From: an uncultured Blautia sp.
Lineage (GTDB): Bacteria; Bacillota; Clostridia; Lachnospirales; Lachnospiraceae
NCBI GenBank assembly: GCA_900541345.1
Contig: UQJE01000015.1
Location: 1 to 39,565, forward strand
Direction: 5' to 3'
Length of the DNA: 39,565 nt
Part shown: positions 1 to 8,985 of the stretch, one piece after another
Numbering within the stretch: position 1 is the stretch's first letter
How the letters are laid out: the number at the start of each line of letters is the position of its first letter
The notes under the pieces: model-generated
Told to the model about the DNA's origin: nothing
Database searches by the model: none
The model's input: the letters and a program-made list of their open reading frames with translations, nothing else
Program-made: the position numbers and the translations under genes

Positions 1-130
1 TATACACAAAATTATCCACATTATCCACATGGAAAGGATGTGGATTAGCAGATTTACATAAGAAGTTGATAAACAAGTGTTTTGTTAAAAAAGTATAAAA
101 TTATATGAAAACACAAAAAAATGTAAAAAA
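1..130. other. DnaA-box cluster in AT-rich DNA, possible origin edge
   Basis: Two back-to-back perfect TTATCCACA 9-mers lie at 12-20 and 21-29. TATACACAA at 1-9 would be a third box (TTATACACA) if the base before the window is T. An inverted near-match (TGTGGATTA) lies at 39-47. The following 80 bases are very AT-rich, as expected of a DNA unwinding element. Tandem DnaA boxes next to AT-rich DNA are the mark of Firmicute oriC regions upstream of dnaA, but no dnaA or dnaN is inside the window, so the assignment is inference. A DnaA-regulated promoter of a gene off the left edge is the alternative. Confidence 0.5.
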
Positions 131-228
131 GGGTTGACTTTTTTGGAATCAGTACTTCACATAAATTTAACATAAAATGACAGAATATTGCATCGAATGA
201 CAGAGTAAAAAAGGCTCTGTTTTGGAAA

Positions 229-266
229 AAAAGAAGCCTCTCACAGTGGAGAGACTTCTTTTTTTT
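229..266. terminator. Bidirectional terminator after the V-ATPase operon
   Basis: GAAGCCTCTC pairs with GAGAGACTTC around a short loop. The stem is flanked by an A-run on the left and a T8 run on the right, so it works on both strands. It sits just after the stop of the V-ATPase D gene on the minus strand. Confidence 0.8.
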
Positions 267-889
267 CAGCCTGCATTTTCTTTCATTCTTTTAATAACTT
301 TTAACCTTGTAAACTCTTCTCTTTCTTTTTCTTCCAGGGCATTTGTAATGTCCCTTGTAAGAGCCTCAAATTTGGGAATAGTAATGTTTTTCAGGGCATT
401 GGCGCGTTTCTGCGTCTTTTTAATATTGGTGGCAAGGCGGATTGCTGCATTTTCCACCATAGAAAGGCGAATAGAAAGCTCTTTTACCTTTTCGAAGGCT
501 GCCTTTGCCTCGTCCAGAGACATTTTTGTGCTGTAGTAAGCGTAAGTAGGCACGTTGCTGCTTTTGTCGTATTCTACAAGGGGAATTTCTGTCCCCATAA
601 CGCTTCTTGATTTGATGCGAATAGAGTTTTCAATAGGAACGGTATAAGAAATCTGCTGTACAAATGCGATTCCAATTTCCATATTTGCCTTCTGAAGAGC
701 TGCATAGGCAGTTCGGAAGGTTTCGTCTATCTGTGTCTGAATGTCTTTTGCCTGGTCAATTAAATCCATCATTTCCCGTATGAGAATGTTACGTTTTTTA
801 TCCATCAGCTCAAAGCCCTGCCTGGAAAGAGCCAGGGAGTTTTTTGCAAGTATAAGATTTCCCTTTGTGGGAAAAGTATTCGGATCCAT
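266..889 (-). CDS. atpD: V-type ATP synthase subunit D (central stalk)
   Basis: This 207-residue protein matches the V/A-ATPase D family, the long coiled-coil central shaft that couples rotation of the A3B3 head to the membrane c-ring. The N-terminus (MDPNTFPTKGNL) and the following helix (LALSRQGFELMDKKRNIL) have the typical D-subunit pattern, and the C-terminal third is again helical and charged. A GAGGTG ribosome site precedes the ATG. It is the last gene of the nine-gene minus-strand operon, 12 bases after subunit B, and ends at a strong terminator. Length is normal. The family assignment is secure; whether the complex makes or hydrolyses ATP in vivo cannot be read from the sequence. Confidence 0.96.
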   Translation of the reverse strand: MDPNTFPTKGNLILAKNSLALSRQGFELMDKKRNILIREMMDLIDQAKDIQTQIDETFRTAYAALQKANMEIGIAFVQQISYTVPIENSIRIKSRSVMGTEIPLVEYDKSSNVPTYAYYSTKMSLDEAKAAFEKVKELSIRLSMVENAAIRLATNIKKTQKRANALKNITIPKFEALTRDITNALEEKEREEFTRLKVIKRMKENAG

Positions 890-901
890 GCAATCACCTC
901 A

Positions 902-2284
902 CTAACGGACGGTTTCTCTGTAATACTCGTCAAGAATCTTTGTGTCAATACGGTCAAGCTCTTCTTTTGGAAGAAGACCGAGAAGTTCCCAGCCCTTATC
1001 AAGGGTTTCTGTGATAGAACGGTTTTCTGTTTCTGTCTGTCCTACAAATTCTGCCTCAAATGCTTTTCCGAAAACAAGATACCGTTTATCAAGAGGAGAA
1101 AGCTCGTCTTCACCGATAACGGAGGCAAGAGCACGGGCATCGCCTACTTTTGCATAGCAGGAGAAGAGCTGGTTTGCCACGTCCTGATGGTCTTTTCTTG
1201 TAAAGCCTTCTCCGATGCCGTCCTTCATAAGACGGGACAGGGAAGGAAGAACATTGATCGGCGGGTAAATTGCCTGTCCGTGCAGCTGTCTGTCAAGTAC
1301 GATCTGCCCTTCCGTAATATATCCCGTAAGGTCGGGGATAGGATGTGTAATATCATCATTTGGCATGGTAAGAATCGGAATCTGAGTAACAGAGCCGGTT
1401 CCTCCGCTTACAATACCTGCACGCTCGTAAAGAGTAGCAAGCTCACTGTAAAGGTATCCCGGATAACCCTTTCTGGAAGGAATCTCGCCCTTGGAGGAAG
1501 AAACTTCACGCATTGCCTCACAGAAGGAAGTAATATCCGTCAGAATAACAAGAATGTGCATGCCCTTTTCAAAAGCAAGATATTCTGCTGCTGTGAGGGC
1601 AATCTTCGGGGTGAGAAGACGTTCCACAACCGGGTCGTTTGCCAGATTTAAAAACATGACAACGTGGTCAGAAGCGCCGCTTTCTTCAAATGTGCGGCGG
1701 AAAAATTCCGCAACATCGTATTTTACACCCATTGCTGCAAATACAATGGCAAAGTTTTCGTCGGAGTCTGCTCCCAGAGAAGCCTGTTTTACAATCTGCG
1801 CAGCAAGCTTGTCATGGGGAAGACCGTTTCCGGAGAAAATAGGAAGTTTCTGTCCGCGGATCAGAGTAGTAAGTCCGTCGATAGCGGAAATACCGGTATT
1901 GATATAATTTCGCGGATACTCACGTGTGACAGGGTTTAAAGGAAGTCCGTTAATGTTAAGGCTTACCTCAGGAGTAATATCTCCAAGTCCGTCAATGGGC
2001 TGCCCGATGCCGTTAAAAGTACGTCCCAGGATTTCAGGAGAAAGTCCGATTTCCATAGGATGTCCTGTAAGGCGTGTGTGGGTATTTCCAAGGGACATAT
2101 TGTCTGTCCCTTCAAATACCTGGATCACTGCCTTATCTTCATATATTTCTACGATACGGCCGATTTTCTCTGTCCCGTCTTCCATACGGAATTCTACGAT
2201 TTCCTCGAAAGAAGCGTTTTTAACCCCTTCCAGTACTACAAGAGGGCCGTTTATTTCACTTAAACCTAAATATTCGATTGCCAT
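902..2284 (-). CDS. atpB: V-type ATP synthase subunit B
   Basis: This 460-residue regulatory, non-catalytic nucleotide-site subunit of the A3B3 head has the normal family length. The canonical Walker A lysine motif is replaced by SGNGLPHDKLAAQI around residues 150-165, which is the hallmark separating B from catalytic A. Other B signatures are TEGQIVLDRQLHGQAIYPPINVLPSLSRLM in the nucleotide-interface region and the C-terminal helical bundle. AAGGAGG precedes ATG with good spacing. It lies between A and D in the operon, as in other bacterial V-ATPase operons, with short gaps that imply co-translation of head subunits. Confidence 0.97.
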   Translation of the reverse strand: MAIEYLGLSEINGPLVVLEGVKNASFEEIVEFRMEDGTEKIGRIVEIYEDKAVIQVFEGTDNMSLGNTHTRLTGHPMEIGLSPEILGRTFNGIGQPIDGLGDITPEVSLNINGLPLNPVTREYPRNYINTGISAIDGLTTLIRGQKLPIFSGNGLPHDKLAAQIVKQASLGADSDENFAIVFAAMGVKYDVAEFFRRTFEESGASDHVVMFLNLANDPVVERLLTPKIALTAAEYLAFEKGMHILVILTDITSFCEAMREVSSSKGEIPSRKGYPGYLYSELATLYERAGIVSGGTGSVTQIPILTMPNDDITHPIPDLTGYITEGQIVLDRQLHGQAIYPPINVLPSLSRLMKDGIGEGFTRKDHQDVANQLFSCYAKVGDARALASVIGEDELSPLDKRYLVFGKAFEAEFVGQTETENRSITETLDKGWELLGLLPKEELDRIDTKILDEYYRETVR

Positions 2285-2301
2285 AAACTTTTCCTCCTTG
2301 A

Positions 2302-4071
2302 TCAGCCGTTTTTCTCAAGAACTTTGTTGTAGAAGGTATCAATATCTTCCTTGTACTGTTTGAAAAGTTCGAGATTGTCGTTTGGTACATCGTATTTAAT
2401 AGAAATAATACGTTCAAAAATATTGTCCTCTTTGAGAACGGATACAGGCATTCCTCTGTTTACGAGAGCCCTTGCTTTTTCATAGAGATAGAGAATGATT
2501 TCCATCATTCCGAACTGTTTTTTCATCGGAACACAGGTGTCTTCTTTGTGGAAGGCATTCTGCTGTAAGAATCCGAGACGGATTACTCTCGCAATTTCCA
2601 GCGTCAGTTTCTGGTCATCCGGAAGAACGTCGCTTCCGATCAGTTTTACGATTTCCATAAGAGAGCTTTCCTGGTTTAAGATTGCCATAATCTGATTTCT
2701 GTCAGAGACAAATTTCGGAGATACGTTGGCGCGATACCAGGGTGTTAAATCCTCAAGATATTCGCTGTAGCTTGTAAGCCAGTGAATAGCCGGGAAATGT
2801 CTTGCATAAGCAAGAGATTTATCAAGTCCCCAGAAACAGCGCACAAAACGTTTTGTGTTCTGTGTAACCGGCTCTGAGAAGTCACCGCCCTGTGGAGAAA
2901 CCGCTCCGATAATGGAAACGGAGCCTTCTGTTCCATTTAAGTTCTGCATCATTCCGGCTCTTTCATAGAAGGCGGAAAGTTTTGATGCAAGGTAGGCAGG
3001 GAAGCCTTCTTCGGCAGGCATTTCCTCCAGACGTCCGGAAAGCTCACGGAGTGCTTCTGCCCATCTTGAGGTGGAGTCTGCCATAATCGCAACGTCATAT
3101 CCCATATCGCGGTAGTATTCTGCAAGTGTTACGCCTGTATAAATAGAAGCTTCACGGGCTGCAACAGGCATATTTGAAGTGTTGGCAATAAGAGTGGTTC
3201 TGTCCATCATAAGATTTCCTGATTTTGGGTCGATCAGTTTGCTGAAATCCTCAAGAACCTGAGTCATCTCATTTCCTCGTTCTCCACAGCCGATATAAAT
3301 AATAATGTCTGCATCAGACCATTTTGCAATCTGGTGCTGAGTCATGGTTTTTCCGGTTCCGAAACCACCGGGAACAGCTGCTGTGCCGCCTTTTGCAATC
3401 GGGAAAAGAGTATCAAGGATACGCTGTCCTGTCACAAGAGGAGTGCTTGCCGGGAAACGGTGGTGTGTTGGTCTTGGAATACGGATTGGCCATTTCTGAG
3501 CCAGGGCAAGCTCTTTTGTACTGCCGTCCGGAAGTTCAAGAGTTATAATCGGCTCAAGAATGTTATAAGAGCCGTCTTTTGCTGCTTTTATAACAGTTGC
3601 CTCAGAAATATTGGGAGGAACCATAGATTTGTGAACAATGGAAACGGTTTCCTGTGTTTCAGCGATGATGGTTCCCGGTCCTACAATATCCCCTTCTTTT
3701 ACCGTGATGTGCACATCCCATTTTTTTTCGGTATCAAGAGAATCTACACTGACACCTCGTGAGATATATTTTCCGGACTGCTTTGCGATTTCTCCAAGCG
3801 GACGCTGGATACCGTCAAAAATATTATGGATAATACCAGGACCCAGGAGAACAGAAATAGCGTCGTCTGTTCCGACAACAGTTTCTCCCGGTTTTAATCC
3901 TGTTGTTTCCTCGAAAACCTGGACAGTTGTCATGCCCTTTTTCAGACCGATGACTTCTCCTACCAGTTTTTCCGGACCAACGTATACCATCTCTGATATT
4001 TTAAATCCACAGTCTCCTTTTAAATAGATGACAGGGCCGTTGATTCCATAAATAATACCTGTTTTACTCAT
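2302..4071 (-). CDS. atpA: V-type ATP synthase catalytic subunit A
   Basis: Catalytic subunit of the V1/A1 head, 589 residues from the chosen start. A Walker A motif GGFGTGKT lies at about residues 235-242. The A-specific non-homologous insert is present between the barrel and the nucleotide domain (residues ~115-185, with GTIIAETQETVSIVHKSMVPP split across it). The open frame extends 18 codons upstream, but ATG at 4071 is preceded by GGAGGT at proper spacing and gives the standard N-terminus MSKTGIIYGINGPV. With this start the gene overlaps the stop of subunit E by 8 bases, suggesting translational coupling. Assignment is firm. Confidence 0.97.
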   Translation of the reverse strand: MSKTGIIYGINGPVIYLKGDCGFKISEMVYVGPEKLVGEVIGLKKGMTTVQVFEETTGLKPGETVVGTDDAISVLLGPGIIHNIFDGIQRPLGEIAKQSGKYISRGVSVDSLDTEKKWDVHITVKEGDIVGPGTIIAETQETVSIVHKSMVPPNISEATVIKAAKDGSYNILEPIITLELPDGSTKELALAQKWPIRIPRPTHHRFPASTPLVTGQRILDTLFPIAKGGTAAVPGGFGTGKTMTQHQIAKWSDADIIIYIGCGERGNEMTQVLEDFSKLIDPKSGNLMMDRTTLIANTSNMPVAAREASIYTGVTLAEYYRDMGYDVAIMADSTSRWAEALRELSGRLEEMPAEEGFPAYLASKLSAFYERAGMMQNLNGTEGSVSIIGAVSPQGGDFSEPVTQNTKRFVRCFWGLDKSLAYARHFPAIHWLTSYSEYLEDLTPWYRANVSPKFVSDRNQIMAILNQESSLMEIVKLIGSDVLPDDQKLTLEIARVIRLGFLQQNAFHKEDTCVPMKKQFGMMEIILYLYEKARALVNRGMPVSVLKEDNIFERIISIKYDVPNDNLELFKQYKEDIDTFYNKVLEKNG

Positions 4072-4651
4072 ATCTTGGACCTCCGTCAAACTTAAATTCT
4101 TTTTTGCAGGCAAGGAACGCCTCACGGAAAGAATTGTCGATTAATATGTTCTTGCCTGGGATAATAGCGCGGATACCGCCTATAAATTCTTCGTCTGCAA
4201 GACGAAGTTCTGCTCCTGTCTTTTGGGAAATACTTTCCTGACGGGAGCTGTCAGACGGGGTGAGGTAAATATGAAGTTCGTCCTCACCGGCAAAATCCTG
4301 TGCGTCCTTGATTTTTCTGCAGAGATAGGAATCATATTCCGGAGTTTTTACAAAATCTTCCAACAAGTTTTGCACTTCTGCAAAAAGTTTATCTTTTAGT
4401 TCATTTTGTTTTTTTGTCCAGTTGCGCTTGATCATAAGCTGCTGGGCAGAAAGAGCCTTGTTTACTTCGCGGCGGGCATTTTCTGCTTCCGCTTTTACTT
4501 CTGCCTCTGCGCTCTGTCTCCGGGACTTTTTATGTTCAGACAGCATTGCGTCCAGATTTTTTTTGTGCTCCTCGATCATCTGAGAGGCTTCCTGATAAGC
4601 TTCTTCTATAGAGGAGTCATAAAAATGCTGCAGTTTTTCTTCGATTGTCAT
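4064..4651 (-). CDS. atpE: V-type ATP synthase subunit E (peripheral stalk)
   Basis: This 195-residue protein has a long charged coiled coil over about residues 1-110 and a compact C-terminal domain, the shape of the V/A-ATPase E subunit. E forms the peripheral stator stalk with the G/H subunit and attaches to the head. C-terminal sequence such as EFIGGIRAIIPGKNILIDNSF matches the family's conserved globular end when read in two halves (EFIGGIRAI and GKNILIDNSF). AGGTG precedes ATG. The gene overlaps subunit A downstream and lies 12 bases after F. Length is normal for the family. Confidence 0.9.
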   Translation of the reverse strand: MTIEEKLQHFYDSSIEEAYQEASQMIEEHKKNLDAMLSEHKKSRRQSAEAEVKAEAENARREVNKALSAQQLMIKRNWTKKQNELKDKLFAEVQNLLEDFVKTPEYDSYLCRKIKDAQDFAGEDELHIYLTPSDSSRQESISQKTGAELRLADEEFIGGIRAIIPGKNILIDNSFREAFLACKKEFKFDGGPRYE

Positions 4652-4663
4652 AACGTCACCTGC

Positions 4664-4972
4664 CTATAGTTTTAGTCCGATTGCTTCGTTTACGTATGAA
4701 GTGATGAAATCCGGTTTGCGACCGGTACCGTGTCTGTCAGGAATTTCGATGATAAGAGGTGTTTTGTGGCGGAGCTTTACATCATCGATAATTTCGGGAA
4801 ATTCTCTTCCGAATTTTTCTGTAAGAAGAATAATACCGATTTCTTTATTTGCGATTGCGTTCTGAAGGGCTTCTTTCAGCTCATCATGCTCATGTACCAC
4901 AATTCCCTCTACACCTGCCAGTCTCATTCCTGTGTAGGTATCTACGTTGTCGCTGATTAAAAACATCTGCAT
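4664..4972 (-). CDS. atpF: V-type ATP synthase subunit F
   Basis: This 102-residue, Rossmann-like small subunit joins D in the central rotor. The sequence shows the family pattern: an N-terminal strand ending in a short acidic segment (FLISDNVDTYTGMRLAGVEG), a middle strand GIILLTEKFG, and the PLIIEIPDRHGTG strand-loop. The ribosome site is weak (GGGACAG). The start lies one base beyond the stop codon of the proteolipid gene, so translation is probably coupled to it. Naming of F versus G differs between species (NtpG in Enterococcus). Confidence 0.9.
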   Translation of the reverse strand: MQMFLISDNVDTYTGMRLAGVEGIVVHEHDELKEALQNAIANKEIGIILLTEKFGREFPEIIDDVKLRHKTPLIIEIPDRHGTGRKPDFITSYVNEAIGLKL

Positions 4973-4973
4973 A

Positions 4974-5408
4974 TTATAACTGTCCCAGGATCATGAAGGA
5001 GATGATAAGTCCGTAAAGGGCAACACCTTCTGCAAGACCTACGAAAATCAGGGATTTACCAAGAATACTCTGATCTTCGCTGATTGCACCCAAAGCTGCG
5101 CTTGCCGCACTGGCAACGGCAATACCACCGCCGATACAGGAAAGTCCGGTTACAAGAGCTGCTGCGAGGTATCCCATACCGGTAGCAAGACCGCTGTTAG
5201 CTGCGCCGGCAGAAGCCTGTACAGAGGAAGTTCCTGCGAACATAACACCGATGGCAACAAGCATGATTCCAAAGAAGAAGAATGCATTTACACCGATTGC
5301 TGTTTTATAGCGGCCACGATTTTTTTCTCCGATCAGATAGTATCCGAAAGGAAGGATAATGCTGAGTACAAGTGCGATTGCTAATACGATTTGTGTCATA
5401 ACTGTCAT
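4974..5408 (-). CDS. atpK: V-type ATP synthase proteolipid subunit K
   Basis: Membrane c-ring subunit, 144 residues with four predicted membrane helices (~4-26, 38-58, 77-105, 118-143). The ion-binding carboxylate is Glu127 in LAEGVALYG of the last helix, and the preceding loop ISEDQSILGKSL is the polar loop that contacts the rotor foot. The first hairpin is degenerate and has no carboxylate, so the four-helix unit appears to carry one ion site. The Gln that supplies a sodium ligand in Enterococcus NtpK (GIAQGK) is replaced here by GGIAVAS. GGAGGT lies 7 bases before ATG; a second in-frame ATG three codons later is also possible. Confidence 0.94.
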   Translation of the reverse strand: MTVMTQIVLAIALVLSIILPFGYYLIGEKNRGRYKTAIGVNAFFFFGIMLVAIGVMFAGTSSVQASAGAANSGLATGMGYLAAALVTGLSCIGGGIAVASAASAALGAISEDQSILGKSLIFVGLAEGVALYGLIISFMILGQL

Positions 5409-5456
5409 AATAATGACCTCCTGTTTTTAAAATTTAGTAGTTATCTGAATGTGTAA

Positions 5457-7394
5457 TTATCTGAAACGGAACGGCTCAAACTTTCTTCCGGTTCCTTTGT
5501 AAAAACGGCTGAAAATTTCGTAGTATTCCAGACGGAGTACCTGAATACCTACAATAAGACCTTCCATACCGCAGACGAAAAGGTTTCCGAGGATTACGAT
5601 CAGCCAGTTCGGATTGCCGCTTTCTGCACCGGCAAGCATAAGCACAACCTCCATCATAGCTGCGTGGCTTACTGCAAAAGCTCCGATTCGCACGAAGGAG
5701 AGAGTGTTTGAGAAGTAGCTTAAAAGTACTTCAAACATTTCAAAGATACCCTGGACAACAAACATTCCTTTTTCTTTCGGCATAACTTCGGCTCTTTTTT
5801 CCACAAGAGCAGTAAGAGGCTCTTTGAAGAAAATCATAAGAAGAGGGATTCCGAACATAACAAAGAGAACGATTCCTCCCGGGAGGCTGTGTCCAGTCAT
5901 AAAGAGAGCGATACATACAACAGCGGAGCCGTAGAAAATAAGTCCGGCAACGGCATTTGTATCAAACCATGACTTTTCTGTATCTTTTGCATGGAAGGAG
6001 TTGATAATATTGAAAACCATGCAGAGAAGAATGATTATCATACCAAATCCGATAGCGACAATAAATACGGTATTCAGTTTTCCAATGAAAGGTACGGTCA
6101 TCATGTTGCTCATAGGGTGCAGCCATAAGGCGGGAAGCACATCTTCAAATCCGAAGATACTTCCGAACATGAATCCGAAGAAAGTGGAAAAGATGCCGGC
6201 ACAGCTTATAATACCTGCCAGATCAATGTGCTTATATTTATATAGAAGGAATCCTCCCACTGCAAGGAGAAGACCCTGTCCCACATCTCCGAACATTGCG
6301 CCGAAAATAAAAGAGTAGGTGATAGCTACAAACCAGGTCGGGTCCATCTCGCCGTATGCGGGAAGACCGTACATTTTTACATACATTTCAAAGGGTTTGA
6401 AAAGCTTCGGGTTTTTCAGTTTTGTAGGAGGTGTTTTTGCCTTTCCGGTTACCTGCTCTGCGCCTTCCTCATCTTCCACAAGACAGAAGATTTTGTGGTC
6501 GTCCTTAATGTCCTCAAGGAAAGAGACGGAATCTTTTTTTGTCATCCAGCCGCACAGAATATAGAAGTTATCTTTTTCTCCGTGGGTGCAGGCAGCAGCT
6601 TTTCTTACATCAAAATTTCTGGAAAGATGGGAAATCGCCTCTTTTGCAGAAACAATATCACGGCTGTTGTCCTTCAGGTATTTCAAGCTTGCATTTTTGT
6701 TTTCTTCAAGCTGAGACTGAATGCAATCATACTGTTTCTGAAGTTCTGTAAAGGCTTCTGTTGCAGTGCCATTATACTCATCAGGGATAAAAATACGCTC
6801 AAAGTGCATGGAAGAATAGACGGCGTTTACTTTATGCGCTTCGTGATGAGGCATAAAATAAATGCCCCAGATATATTCGTCATCTTCTTCGCATTTAATG
6901 AATACTGTGTCAAGGTTGTCATAAATATAGTTTTTAAATTTTTCAAAATACTCTTTTTCAATTCGTCCGAAACGGTAATGAATGAAACGGAACTTTAAAA
7001 TAGAAGAAAGATCATAATTGATGTTTCGGAAAGGGCGGATAATCCGCAGGGATTCCGTAACATGCTCAAACTCTTCTTCCAGGCGAGCCCTTGTATCGGC
7101 CAGCTCCTGTGTTTCTTCTTTTACACGGCGGACAATGGAGAGTGCTTCTTCCAGCTTCAGCCTGTCTGGCGAGATTTTTTCCGGGTCTTCCAATTCTTCG
7201 TAAAAGCCGTTGATTGTATTTAGGGCTTCGCGGTAAGGATTGATTTCCAGAAACGGAGAAAGGTTTTCCACAGTGGTAAGTTCAGAAAGCGCATTTTCCA
7301 GATGAATTTCATATCTGGATAAATACGTATTTACCACCCGGTCAATATCCGTTTTCGGCCCGGTAATACTCAGAAACTTCATTTTCTCAATCAC
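5457..7394 (-). CDS. atpI: V-type ATP synthase subunit I
   Basis: This 645-residue stator subunit contains the ion half-channels (a-subunit equivalent). Residues 1 to about 340 form a soluble coiled-coil and alpha/beta domain that binds the peripheral stalks. From about residue 355 there are about eight membrane helices, including the conserved motif GAMFGDVGQGLLL and the late helix SYFSNTLSFVRIGAFAVSHA, whose arginine is the essential channel residue of the family. The frame opens at GTG (7394) preceded by GGAGGT six bases upstream, so a GTG start is likely. It lies between C and K in the operon, 48 bases before K. Confidence 0.95.
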   Translation of the reverse strand: MIEKMKFLSITGPKTDIDRVVNTYLSRYEIHLENALSELTTVENLSPFLEINPYREALNTINGFYEELEDPEKISPDRLKLEEALSIVRRVKEETQELADTRARLEEEFEHVTESLRIIRPFRNINYDLSSILKFRFIHYRFGRIEKEYFEKFKNYIYDNLDTVFIKCEEDDEYIWGIYFMPHHEAHKVNAVYSSMHFERIFIPDEYNGTATEAFTELQKQYDCIQSQLEENKNASLKYLKDNSRDIVSAKEAISHLSRNFDVRKAAACTHGEKDNFYILCGWMTKKDSVSFLEDIKDDHKIFCLVEDEEGAEQVTGKAKTPPTKLKNPKLFKPFEMYVKMYGLPAYGEMDPTWFVAITYSFIFGAMFGDVGQGLLLAVGGFLLYKYKHIDLAGIISCAGIFSTFFGFMFGSIFGFEDVLPALWLHPMSNMMTVPFIGKLNTVFIVAIGFGMIIILLCMVFNIINSFHAKDTEKSWFDTNAVAGLIFYGSAVVCIALFMTGHSLPGGIVLFVMFGIPLLMIFFKEPLTALVEKRAEVMPKEKGMFVVQGIFEMFEVLLSYFSNTLSFVRIGAFAVSHAAMMEVVLMLAGAESGNPNWLIVILGNLFVCGMEGLIVGIQVLRLEYYEIFSRFYKGTGRKFEPFRFR

Positions 7395-7412
7395 GTTGTT
7401 ACCTCCGGGTTG

Positions 7413-8456
7413 TTAGTTATTGCGGATATACCGCATGGTCTCGTCTGGTGAAACTCCGTAACGTACGCATTCCAGAGCAATCGTCAGACGATTGACTTCG
7501 TGTTCTTTATGATACAGATATGAATAAATGACAGCTACAGAATATGGGTCTTTTCGTGCTTCTTTCTCCAGAATACTGCGGAGAATGTAGTTGTAAAATT
7601 CCTCCAGATTTGCAACTGTAAGGTGTTCATACTGGATACCATAGTAGGTTTTGGAAAAAATACGCTTTGCTTCCTCGTACGTAGGCGCTTCCACAAGAGC
7701 GTTGATTTCTTCCTTTTTCAGCTTATAGTTCATGGGAATCAGCAGAGCGTAAATGTTTGCCGGTTCCATATGGAAATACCGTTTTGAACGCTGTATGAAC
7801 TGAAGATTCAGCATATCGAATTTTTCTCCGTATGCTTTTGTGACTTCCTCCAGATCGTTTTTCTTAAACAGTTTCTTTCGGACGTTCCATATCTGAGTAA
7901 AATAATAGAGGTCCAGTGCCATTCCGTAGTCGAAAAGCAGAGGACTTTCGTGCTCCTGAATTTTTGCGAGAGGAGCATAAAACTCATTGCCCTTTAAGGC
8001 GTTTATAAATTCCTCCATATTGCGGCATGATGCCAGGCGGTCCAGATCGATTTTGGAGTGTTGGCGAAAAAAATCCCGGTACGGAGAAAGGTCTACAGGG
8101 TCAGTGTCCCTGTGATCAAAGAGGTTTGTCATAATCTCCTTCAGGACGCGGATTTCATAACGTTTGGAGTAAAGTGCCAGAAATTTTCGCTGTTCCTGAT
8201 TGGCAAAATGATAAATTCTGGAAAAATTTCCGAAAATAGACTTTTTCAGAAGCTTTTCGATTTCCCCTCTGTGTATATCATTCTCATCGAGAGAAGACCA
8301 CGCTTTGGCATATTCCGGTGTGCGCTTCAGATAAGCGGCTACCTGGGGGACTCCCGGAAGCTGAACGATTTCCTGAAGCTGCTGCTCATTGATGAGCCGG
8401 CTCTGCATCGCGCGGATTTTTGTGGAAAGACCGCTGTATGACAGGACATTTCCCAT
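7413..8456 (-). CDS. atpC: V-type ATP synthase subunit C
   Basis: This subunit, equivalent to eukaryotic d, links the central rotor stalk to the membrane ring; 347 residues from the chosen start. The N-terminus MGNVLSYSGLSTKIRAM is the standard family opening, so ATG at 8456 is preferred to the GTG three codons upstream; an AAAGGAA ribosome site fits it. The rest is all-helical with many aromatic and charged residues, as in the three-lobed C fold. It follows the G/H-like gene closely and precedes I. The product name is secure. Confidence 0.92.
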   Translation of the reverse strand: MGNVLSYSGLSTKIRAMQSRLINEQQLQEIVQLPGVPQVAAYLKRTPEYAKAWSSLDENDIHRGEIEKLLKKSIFGNFSRIYHFANQEQRKFLALYSKRYEIRVLKEIMTNLFDHRDTDPVDLSPYRDFFRQHSKIDLDRLASCRNMEEFINALKGNEFYAPLAKIQEHESPLLFDYGMALDLYYFTQIWNVRKKLFKKNDLEEVTKAYGEKFDMLNLQFIQRSKRYFHMEPANIYALLIPMNYKLKKEEINALVEAPTYEEAKRIFSKTYYGIQYEHLTVANLEEFYNYILRSILEKEARKDPYSVAVIYSYLYHKEHEVNRLTIALECVRYGVSPDETMRYIRNN

Positions 8457-8486
8457 GTGTTTCACTTCCTTTCCGTTGTTGGTCTG

Positions 8487-8798
8487 TTACATTTCAATGA
8501 TTTTCTGAAATAATTCCCGGGAAAGGGTAGTGTGATTTTTTTCATAATAAGAATCAAGCTGGGCGAATCCTTCTTCTGTGTTCTTTAAAAGGTCAGTGAG
8601 CTGAACGTCCTTCTGGCGTTCCAGATCCTGTCGGATTTTCTGGATTTCCTGCTCGGTTTCCTGTTCAAGACGATTGTCAAAAGCCCTGCAGGTTTCTTCC
8701 ATTTCAGAGGAAAGTTCCTGTTTTTTCTTATCAGCTTCTTCCATGATGCCATTGGCTGTGGTTTCGATTTCCGATAACTTGTTTAGTATCTGTTCCAT
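8487..8798 (-). CDS. V-type ATPase G/H-like coiled-coil subunit
   Basis: This 103-residue protein is almost entirely charged coiled coil (Glu, Lys, Gln-rich heptads) and is the first gene of the V-ATPase operon. Position, size and composition fit the G/H subunit that pairs with E in the peripheral stator stalk. An AAAGGAGG site directly abuts an upstream TTG, so ATG at 8798 with six-base spacing is the better start (MEQILNKLSE). Coiled coils are weak evidence of homology, so the assignment rests mainly on operon position. Confidence 0.75.
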   Translation of the reverse strand: MEQILNKLSEIETTANGIMEEADKKKQELSSEMEETCRAFDNRLEQETEQEIQKIRQDLERQKDVQLTDLLKNTEEGFAQLDSYYEKNHTTLSRELFQKIIEM

Positions 8799-8839
8799 CT
8801 TCAACCTCCTTTGTTAATAATCTGTCTATCTCCCTATCT

Positions 8840-8867
8840 ATCATACACCTTTTCACAAAAAATACAA
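8840..8867 (-). promoter_or_regulatory. Promoter of the V-ATPase operon
   Basis: Reading leftwards on the minus strand, TTGTAT (complement of 8862-8867) and TATGAT (complement of 8840-8845) are separated by 16 bases. The leader to the first gene is short (about 35 bases) and shows no obvious riboswitch. Confidence 0.65.
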
Positions 8868-8874
8868 TAAAAAG

Positions 8875-8903
8875 TTGCCCTGTGGGAAGAAGGCGTGTAT
8901 ATT
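8875..8903 (+). promoter_or_regulatory. Promoter of trmB
   Basis: TTGCCC (8875-8880) and TATATT (8898-8903) are spaced 17 bases. The site lies almost back-to-back with the divergent V-ATPase promoter, so one regulator bound here could affect both. Confidence 0.6.
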
Positions 8904-8985
8904 AATGATGTACAATGTTGTTTCCCTCTGTTTCGGAGGTGGAACAGCGGTTTATATACAAAAAAGTTGGAGGATGCAGACATAT

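Noticed and set aside
135..180. Forward promoter starting with TTGACT at 135
   Set aside because: No convincing -10 lies 16-18 bases downstream, and the only gene that follows is on the opposite strand.
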